A stretch of DNA of 6,028 nucleotides from Chloroflexota bacterium (lineage in GTDB: Bacteria > Chloroflexota > UBA6077): the NCBI GenBank assembly GCA_021806765.1, contig JAJZQR010000324.1:1-6028 (forward strand), read 5' to 3'. Made by a program: the position numbers and the translations under genes. Under the pieces are notes generated by a model that was given only the letters and a program-made list of their open reading frames with translations, had not been told where the DNA came from and searched no databases. Every line of letters starts with the position of its first letter. Within the stretch, counting starts at the first letter, position 1. Positions 5,562-6,028 of this stretch are shown in pieces.

Positions 5562-5843
5562 ATGACCGATCACAGCTACGATCCCACCTGGATCGTCGAA
5601 CTAGCAAAGGCGCAGTACCCCGAGGATGTGCGGCTTCACCAGGCCCTGGCTGCCTGCACCCGGGTCGTGCGCTACTGCGACTGTGGTTGCGGCACTCCCT
5701 ACTTCGTCGGCCTGTCGGCCGACGCGGCGGGGGAGGAATCGGACTTCGGGGTGCGAATCACCCTCGATCGGGAGGATGGCCCCGCCGTGGTGGTGGACCT
5801 GCTGCCCGACGGACGGGTGGCCAGCATCGAGTCTTCCCGCTAG
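5562..5843 (+). CDS. Small CxCxC protein of unknown function
   Basis: This 93-aa soluble protein starts at ATG 5562, with purine-rich GAGGGTG (5545-5551) about 10 nt upstream inside the REP-like repeat. Residues 1-35 look helical and include an acidic and hydrophobic stretch. Cys39, Cys41 and Cys43 form a CxCxC motif in YCDCGCGTPYF (38-48), with Cys32 nearby; the C-terminal half (63-90) has alternating hydrophobics typical of beta strands, ending VVVDLLPDGRVASIES. It vaguely resembles small uncharacterised actinobacterial proteins with a CxCGC-P/G-T motif, but I cannot name a family. The cysteines could bind zinc or another metal; that is a guess. It is 122 bp after the iron-sulfur gene and 40 bp before the next gene, so co-transcription with either is possible. 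Confidence 0.75.
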   Translation: MTDHSYDPTWIVELAKAQYPEDVRLHQALAACTRVVRYCDCGCGTPYFVGLSADAAGEESDFGVRITLDREDGPAVVVDLLPDGRVASIESSR

Positions 5844-5883
5844 GGAGGGTTGGGACCACCCATCGGATAAAGGGAACCTGGAT

Positions 5884-6028
5884 ATGACCGATATGCTTCC
5901 GCCTCGCACCGAGATCCTGGATCAGATCCTGGATCGGGTTCACCCGCCGGTGGCCCGCCTCAGGATCATCTCCAACGGTCTGGCCCAGAACCATACCCTC
6001 AAAGACGCCGACGATCTCTCGGGCACGC
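5884..6028 (+). CDS. Unidentified gene, 5' part only (runs off window)
   Basis: An open frame begins at ATG 5884 and is still open at the window edge, giving 48 visible residues (MTDMLPPRTEILDQILDRVH...). AGGGA (5871-5875) lies 8 nt upstream. A second ATG at 5893 is possible. Codon third positions are mostly G or C, as in the neighbouring genes. Residues 10-17 read EILDQILD because a 12-bp unit is duplicated in frame. The sequence looks soluble, with an amphipathic N-terminal helix; no family can be recognised from this fragment. Confidence 0.65.
   Translation, partial: MTDMLPPRTEILDQILDRVHPPVARLRIISNGLAQNHTLKDADDLSGT
5912..5935 (+). repeat. In-frame 12-bp tandem duplication
   Basis: AGATCCTGGATC occurs twice head to tail (5912-5923 and 5924-5935) without mismatch, inside the partial gene at 5884. 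It adds exactly four codons and gives the peptide repeat ILDQ/ILDR. Perfect identity including third positions suggests a recent slippage or duplication, though a helical repeat could also be under selection. Confidence 0.6.

Overview
This is a GC-rich bacterial window with tightly packed genes, strong Shine-Dalgarno sites (AAGGAGG or GGAGG) and a TRAP solute-binding protein made as a lipoprotein. Those traits fit a monoderm-like or Chloroflexota-type bacterium, or a high-GC Bacillota. That is inference; nothing here fixes the taxon.

Layout. Positions 1-192 hold no convincing gene, but have a 12-bp inverted repeat (143-179) just past the stop of the first gene. A TRAP-type (DctP family) substrate-binding lipoprotein runs leftward (193-1329). 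A 587-bp divergent intergenic region follows. It holds a 9-bp inverted repeat overlapping a candidate promoter for the leftward gene, a dense run of hairpins (1418-1758) that looks like structured RNA, and a sigma70-like promoter candidate (1759-1788) for the rightward genes. Rightward come a PrpF-family isomerase (1917-3074), a fumarate-reductase-type flavoprotein (3092-4741) and a [2Fe-2S]/2x[4Fe-4S] iron-sulfur protein (4720-5439). The 17-bp gap and then 22-bp overlap mark an operon. A 122-bp spacer with a REP-like palindrome leads to a 93-residue CxCxC protein (5562-5843) and an unidentified gene that runs off the right edge (from 5884).

How the genes may work together. PrpF-family enzymes move double bonds or invert cis/trans geometry in unsaturated di- and tricarboxylates (methylaconitate, aconitate, 4-oxalomesaconate, methylitaconate). 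Flavoproteins of the fumarate reductase/flavocytochrome c superfamily reduce or form C=C bonds next to carboxylates. The iron-sulfur protein would link that FAD to an electron carrier, and TRAP binding proteins often capture carboxylates. The simplest reading is a system that imports an organic di- or tricarboxylate, isomerises it and then reduces or oxidises it, for example aconitate/tricarballylate or a methyl-substituted relative. The substrate and direction cannot be read from sequence. No membrane anchor (SdhC/D or FrdC/D type), no HdrB-like domain and no TRAP permease subunits are in the window.

The points most worth a second look are this three-gene redox/isomerase module, the iron-sulfur subunit in which the usual [3Fe-4S] site has a full four-cysteine set, and the hairpin-dense intergenic region.
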